Below, piece after piece: positions 16,306 to 20,270 of a stretch of 20,270 bases of DNA. This DNA comes from an uncultured Asticcacaulis sp. GTDB taxonomy: Bacteria > Pseudomonadota > Alphaproteobacteria > Caulobacterales > Caulobacteraceae. Position 1 is the first letter of the stretch. Each line of letters starts with the position of its first letter. The notes below the pieces were generated by a model. That model was not told the DNA's origin. It did no database searches and saw only the letters and a list, made by a program, of their open reading frames with translations. Position numbers and translations under genes: made by a program. The stretch is from positions 1 to 20,270 of the forward strand of contig CAMLPZ010000044.1 in assembly GCA_946482045.1 (NCBI GenBank), given 5' to 3'.

Positions 16306-19260
16306 TTAGAACGCAGCGCTGATACCGATGAAGAACATCCGGCCGAGCGGGTCATAAACGCTCGGGAAGGTGTTGCCATTGCCGTTTTCGACCAGCAGCC
16401 CTCCCATGATGGCCGGAGGCGCCTTGTCCATCAGGTTGTTGACACCGGCGCGCAGGACGAGGCCCTTCGGCAGATCCTTGGTCACGGCCAGGTCGAAGTA
16501 GTTGTAGGCTTCGATCTCGGCGTTCAGGGTCGACTTGGTGCCGGTCAGGTACTGGTCGTCGCTGTTTGTGGCCAGGTCGACCTTCCCAAAGTAACGCCAG
16601 TTGAGCGAAACCGAAGTCGGCGCCCAGACCGATTCCCACGAGGGCGACCAGGTGGTGCGCAGGTTGTGGCGCCACTTCGGCGCTGGCTGACCGCAGGTGC
16701 CGCCGTAAAGACCGGTACAGTCGTAAGAGCCGAGGCCCGGCAGCACTTCGGTTTCCAGCGCGTCAAGCATCGTGCCGACAAACGAGAAATTCAGGCTGCC
16801 GTAGCCGGTGCCCATGGTGTAGCTGCCGGTGAAGTCGATGCCCTTGGTTTCCAGGTAGCCGGTATTGACGTTGGTCGATACGACGTGGCCGCCATTGATG
16901 TCGCTGCCGAACAGTGCGCCGGTTGTTGGATCACGATGAATCAGACCGCAGTAGAAGGCGCTGCCGTTGGCGATACATTGCGACACTGCGGTCTGGGCCG
17001 GGACAGAACCGATATAGCCGTCGATATGGATCTTCCAGTAGTCGATCGACAGGGCCAGGTTTTCGATAGCGCGTGGTGTGAAGACCAGGCCGAAGGTCGT
17101 TGTCTTGGCTTCTTCCGGATCGAGGTTCGGGTTACCGCCACCTAGGGCCGTACCGACGTCGGCCGGCAGGTCCGGGATGGTGCGGTTATTGTACTGGTCC
17201 GCCGAAACGCCGGTCAGCGCACACTGGGCCGCTGTCGGCTTGCCGGCCAGCAGCAGTTGCGATTCCGAACACGGATCGATCAGCGCCACGTTGCCGACGC
17301 CTTGAGCGGCAAACAGCTCGGAGATGTTGGCGGCACGGACAGCCTTGTTGTAGCTGGCGCGCAGCAGGATATCCGGCGTCGGCGCATAGCGCACCTCAGC
17401 CTTCCAGGTCTCGGTTTCCTTTTCGTCGCCGACCGTGGTCGAGGACGAGACATTGTACTTCGAGGTCCGGTAGCCGAACGATGTGCTCAGGGAGTAGGCC
17501 AGTGGCTTGTCGCTCAGCAGCGGTACTTCCAGTTCGCTGAAGAATTCATCGACCGAAATCTTGCCGTCGGCGTTCGAGGCGTAGGTCAGCTGGCTTTCGT
17601 CACGCTTTACGTCCAGCGTTTCCTGGCGATGTTCCACGCCCAGAATGAGCGCCAGGCCGTCATTGGCCCACGGCGATTTAATACCGTACTGGCCCAGGTC
17701 ACCGCTGAGGTAGGCGTTGAAAACATCGATCGTCTGTTCGTCACGCGTAAAGGTCGGCGCGTAGATGAACGCATAGCCTTCCGCCGACGGTCCGTTGGCG
17801 CTGAAGACATCGATCGGCTTACAGTTCTTGGACGTGTCGATACATACGACTTCGGAGCCCTGTTGCACGGCCATAAGGGCCTGGGCGGCCTTATCCTGGT
17901 TGATGTCGTTCTGGTAGTTGAACTGGCCGACCGTCGTGGCGTGCATGACATTGGCGTCATAGCGCCAGATGTCCGAGATAGCGCCACGGACACCGGCGGT
18001 GAAGCGATAGTTGGTGTGACGCATGTCGTTGCGGCGTGGTGTGCCAGTCGCGGCGCGCAGGGCGACCCAGCTCTTGACGACCGTCGCGGTGCCGGCCTGG
18101 TCGCCGCACATGGCGGTGGCCTGCGAAGGGCTCATGAAGGGGTTGTTACAGTTGATGTCGAAAGCGCGTCCCGACCAGATCGCCGATGGCGCGACCTGGC
18201 TGACAGAGTGGTCGTCCATGAACATGAAGCTGCCGTAGACTTCGGCCACTTCATTGAATTTGTAGTTGGCGAATGCGCCGGCCTGGTACCGCTCGGAATT
18301 ACGAAGCGTGTAGTTGTCCGGCGCGTAGTTGTAGTTGAACGACGCGTCGTTCGGCACCCAGGTCTTGGAGCCGTCCTTGGCATTGGCCAGGTTCTGGTTG
18401 ACAAGGGCGCCGGGATTGGCCGTCAGCGGACGGAACCAGCCATAGGCGTGGGTCGAGGAGCCGCCGCAGCCGAAGGCCGAGCCAGCCGCATCGGTGAAGA
18501 CCAGCGCACAGTTCGAATAGTCGCGCGCATCCTGGCGCACCGCCTCCATCTTGCGATAGCCGAAATAGCCCATGACGTTACCGGCGCCGTCGTCAATATC
18601 GCCGCCCGCGGCGATGTTAAAATCGTACTTCTTGCCATCCCAGACGTTTTCAGGCGCCAGTTCGATATTGGCGGCCTTGTGAACGCTGCGCAGATAATCG
18701 TCGTCGTTATTGTGCTGGTAGATGCTGTATTGCGCATCCAGGCGAATCCCCTTCAGGCGCTTGCGCATAACGAAGTTGACGACGCCGGACATGGCGTCTG
18801 AACCATACACCGAAGAAGCTCCTCCCGTCAGGACGTCGGTACGCTCCACCAGGGCCGAAGGAATGAAGTTCAGGTCGACACCTTCAGCTGGCAGGAAGCG
18901 CTGGCCGTCGATCAGGACCAGTGAGCGGTTGCCGCCCAGGCTGCGCAGGTTGACGCCTGCCTTGCCATCGGAATTGTTCGACTGGTTTTCATTGTTGCCG
19001 GCTTCAATCTGCGGCAAGGTTTTGAGGACCGTGTCAACGGCGATGGCGCCTTGCAGCTTCACTTCGCGATCATCGACCGTCGTAATGGGCGATGCGCTTT
19101 TCAGGTTCGGGCGGCGGATACGCGTACCGGTTACAACAACAACCTGGCTATCGCTGGCTGTCGTTTCCGCTTCCTGCGCAAAAACGCCGGAGGACCATCC
19201 CGAAGTGATGGCGGCACATGCGACGCCAGCCAGTATCAGGGCTTTCCTGTTCTTAGTCAT
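16306..19260 (-). CDS. TonB-dependent outer-membrane receptor
   Basis: A 984-residue outer-membrane transporter. A signal peptide (MTKNRKALILAGVACAAITS, then ...GVFAQ) is followed by a TonB-box-like VVVVTGTRI near residues 40-48, and a plug domain with SLGGNRSLVLIDGQR and the conserved LTGGASSVYGSDAMSGVVNF. A long beta-barrel ends with GRMFFIGISAAF, a terminal phenylalanine expected for BAM insertion. Such receptors import oligosaccharides, siderophores or other large substrates using TonB energy. Neighbouring arabinosidases and the divergent cupin-like gene suggest an oligosaccharide substrate. The ATG at 19260 is chosen because GAGG lies five bases upstream and the signal peptide begins directly; a reading from 19332 would add 24 residues without signal character. 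There is no FecA-like signalling extension, so it probably does not control a sigma factor. Confidence 0.95.
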   Translation of the reverse strand: MTKNRKALILAGVACAAITSGWSSGVFAQEAETTASDSQVVVVTGTRIRRPNLKSASPITTVDDREVKLQGAIAVDTVLKTLPQIEAGNNENQSNNSDGKAGVNLRSLGGNRSLVLIDGQRFLPAEGVDLNFIPSALVERTDVLTGGASSVYGSDAMSGVVNFVMRKRLKGIRLDAQYSIYQHNNDDDYLRSVHKAANIELAPENVWDGKKYDFNIAAGGDIDDGAGNVMGYFGYRKMEAVRQDARDYSNCALVFTDAAGSAFGCGGSSTHAYGWFRPLTANPGALVNQNLANAKDGSKTWVPNDASFNYNYAPDNYTLRNSERYQAGAFANYKFNEVAEVYGSFMFMDDHSVSQVAPSAIWSGRAFDINCNNPFMSPSQATAMCGDQAGTATVVKSWVALRAATGTPRRNDMRHTNYRFTAGVRGAISDIWRYDANVMHATTVGQFNYQNDINQDKAAQALMAVQQGSEVVCIDTSKNCKPIDVFSANGPSAEGYAFIYAPTFTRDEQTIDVFNAYLSGDLGQYGIKSPWANDGLALILGVEHRQETLDVKRDESQLTYASNADGKISVDEFFSELEVPLLSDKPLAYSLSTSFGYRTSKYNVSSSTTVGDEKETETWKAEVRYAPTPDILLRASYNKAVRAANISELFAAQGVGNVALIDPCSESQLLLAGKPTAAQCALTGVSADQYNNRTIPDLPADVGTALGGGNPNLDPEEAKTTTFGLVFTPRAIENLALSIDYWKIHIDGYIGSVPAQTAVSQCIANGSAFYCGLIHRDPTTGALFGSDINGGHVVSTNVNTGYLETKGIDFTGSYTMGTGYGSLNFSFVGTMLDALETEVLPGLGSYDCTGLYGGTCGQPAPKWRHNLRTTWSPSWESVWAPTSVSLNWRYFGKVDLATNSDDQYLTGTKSTLNAEIEAYNYFDLAVTKDLPKGLVLRAGVNNLMDKAPPAIMGGLLVENGNGNTFPSVYDPLGRMFFIGISAAF

Positions 19261-19399
19261 CGTATCCTCATTCCACAGTTGCCTGCTTCCAATGGGGCAG
19301 CAGCGATGCGAGGAGGAAATCACCACTCCCATACGACGTCAATATATGTTATATGATATGCGGAATATCGTATACCATTAAACGAGGTGTGATGCTTTT
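19261..19399. promoter_or_regulatory. Divergent control region, TonB receptor / cupin-like gene
   Basis: This 139 bp gap is AT-rich between 19341 and 19382, unlike its surroundings. It holds an imperfect palindrome TATATGATAT-N5-ATATCGTATA (19350-19374, one mismatched pair) overlapping a GGTATACGATATTC motif on the - strand (19376-19363) shared with the GH146/DUF885 region. GAGGA at 19265-19269 is the receptor ribosome-binding site; GAGG at 19384-19387 is the only candidate for the cupin-like gene. The AT-rich palindrome probably contains the -10 elements of both promoters and an operator, though no transcription start is known. Confidence 0.55.
19350..19376. promoter_or_regulatory. Candidate operator palindrome upstream of the TonB receptor
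   Basis: Ten-base arms with a single mismatch around a GCGGA centre (19350-19374), followed by CC that completes GTATACC. The right arm contains the GTATAC core also found at 10922-10927. It sits roughly in the middle of the divergent region, about 90 bases from the receptor start and 25 from the cupin-like start, a place suited to repression in both directions. The regulator is unknown. Confidence 0.4.
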
Positions 19400-20270
19400 A
19401 TGTCACCTTATGAGACGGCGCGTAACAGGGTAGCTGCGTTTTCCGGGGTAACCCCCGAGCGTTTCACCAAAGATATTCAGCCGGCGGATCAACCGGCCGT
19501 GCTCAAGGGTCTGCTGTCGGCTTGGCCAATGGTGCGAATGGATTCCGAAGATGCGCTGATTGGCTACCTCTTGTCCCATGATCGCGGTGATCCATACGGC
19601 GTCTATGTCGGCGCGCCGGAAATCAAGGGACACTTTTTCTATGGCGGCGATACCCGCAGTGAGAACTTTCGTTTCGGGCCTGCGCCCCTGCGCCAGGTGC
19701 TCGACAACCTAAAGGCCGAACGGTCATCGGCCGCGCCGCAATCCATCTTCATCCAGTCGGCAGAACTCCATCGTTATATGCCGTCAATCCGCGATACGCA
19801 CCGCCTGGAACTCCTGCCGCCCGGCGTAGAACCGCGCATCTGGATCGGCAATGAGACGGTGACCCGCGTCCATTACGACCTGAACCAGAACCTGATCTGC
19901 GTGGTGGCAGGCAAACGCCGCGTACTGCTCTATCCGCCTGAGCAATTGCCGAACCTCTATCCTGGGCCGTTCGACCGGACGATCGGGGGTGTTCCGGTCG
20001 GCATGGTCGATCCCGAGAACCCGGACCTGGAGCGTTATCCGCGTTTTGCGCAGGCGCGGGACGCCGTCCAGGTGGCCGAACTTGAAGCCGGCGACGTCCT
20101 TTATATTCCCTACGGCTGGTGGCACCAGGTCCGGTCGCTGGCGCGGTTCAATATCATGATCAACTACTGGTGGGACGATGCACCCAAGGCGGCCGGGCAA
20201 GCCTATGACGCGCTCTTTCACGCTGTTCTGGCGCTGCGTGACCAGCCGCAATCGCATAAGGCGATCTGGA
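19400..20270 (+). CDS. Cupin-like / JmjC-domain protein (3' partial)
   Basis: The first 290 residues of a cupin_8/JmjC-like protein; the gene runs off the window. The Fe(II) triad is visible as His158-Y-Asp160 in RVHYDLNQN and His242 in YGWWHQVRS, with IWIGNETVT and AGKRRVLLYPP between, as in FIH-type 2-oxoglutarate oxygenases. Such proteins hydroxylate protein side chains in eukaryotes, but the bacterial members near TonB receptors have no proven substrate. From comparative genomics, as I recall, they occur with SapC-like, Pass1 and tryptophan-halogenase-like genes around TonB-dependent sugar receptors in Caulobacter and Xanthomonas relatives, so such genes may follow outside the window. The ATG at 19400 is the only in-frame start after an upstream stop at 19379. 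Its ribosome-binding site is poorly spaced: GAGG is twelve bases upstream. Confidence 0.88.
   Translation, partial: MSPYETARNRVAAFSGVTPERFTKDIQPADQPAVLKGLLSAWPMVRMDSEDALIGYLLSHDRGDPYGVYVGAPEIKGHFFYGGDTRSENFRFGPAPLRQVLDNLKAERSSAAPQSIFIQSAELHRYMPSIRDTHRLELLPPGVEPRIWIGNETVTRVHYDLNQNLICVVAGKRRVLLYPPEQLPNLYPGPFDRTIGGVPVGMVDPENPDLERYPRFAQARDAVQVAELEAGDVLYIPYGWWHQVRSLARFNIMINYWWDDAPKAAGQAYDALFHAVLALRDQPQSHKAIW

Noticed and set aside
17257..18801. A 514-codon open frame on the + strand opposite the TonB receptor
   Set aside because: The receptor frame has plug and barrel motifs throughout; the antisense product is low-complexity in V, R and G with no family signature.
19261..19332. Receptor start at 19332
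   Set aside because: The 24 extra residues lack signal character, while ATG 19260 has a good ribosome-binding site and begins a typical signal peptide.

Overview
This 20.3 kb window looks like a piece of chromosome from an alphaproteobacterium of the Caulobacteraceae type. Asticcacaulis or a relative is my guess, from the large TonB-dependent receptor, the Tat-exported carbohydrate-active enzymes, the Pse-type sugar genes and the moderately GC-rich codon use; this is inference, since no rRNA or marker gene is present. No tRNA, rRNA, CRISPR array, transposase or phage gene was seen.

Region 1 (1-2850, + strand) is the end of a tightly packed operon: the C-terminal part of a FabG-like short-chain reductase, a ketoacyl-ACP synthase III homologue, a PseG-like UDP-sugar hydrolase and a PseH-like GNAT N-acyltransferase. 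PseG and PseH belong to nonulosonic (pseudaminic-type) acid synthesis for flagellin or surface glycans. The two fatty-acid-type enzymes beside them suggest an acyl group, plausibly 3-hydroxybutyryl, made for the same sugar. A class I fructose-1,6-bisphosphatase (2890-3846, - strand) converges on this operon and probably has its own promoter.

Region 2 (4019-13770) is a plant-glycan locus. On the - strand, in order of transcription, are a Tat-exported GH146-type beta-L-arabinofuranosidase, a lipoprotein GH43 enzyme and a Tat-exported GH127 beta-L-arabinofuranosidase. GH146 and GH43 overlap by one base, and GH127 follows after 40 bp. The GH43 and GH127 enzymes share a related discoidin-like module. 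Divergently on the + strand lie a secreted DUF885 zinc-peptidase-like protein and, overlapping it by one base, a malate/lactate dehydrogenase-family reductase that most resembles delta1-piperideine/pyrroline-2-carboxylate reductases. Together they suggest uptake and breakdown of beta-L-arabinofuranosylated material, possibly hydroxyproline-rich plant glycoproteins: sugars removed by GH146/GH43/GH127, peptide cut by DUF885, and an imino acid reduced by the dehydrogenase.

Region 3 (13771-20270) starts with a structured intergenic inverted-repeat element. It is followed on the - strand by a Tat-exported 764-residue protein of unknown family (a possible six-hairpin glycosidase) and a 984-residue TonB-dependent receptor, separated by a strong intrinsic terminator. 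Divergent from the receptor is a cupin/JmjC-like Fe(II)-binding protein cut by the window end, a gene type often found beside such receptors. The two divergent promoter regions (10868-10978 and 19261-19399) share a GGTATAC-containing motif and carry several inverted repeats, which suggests one regulator may control both.
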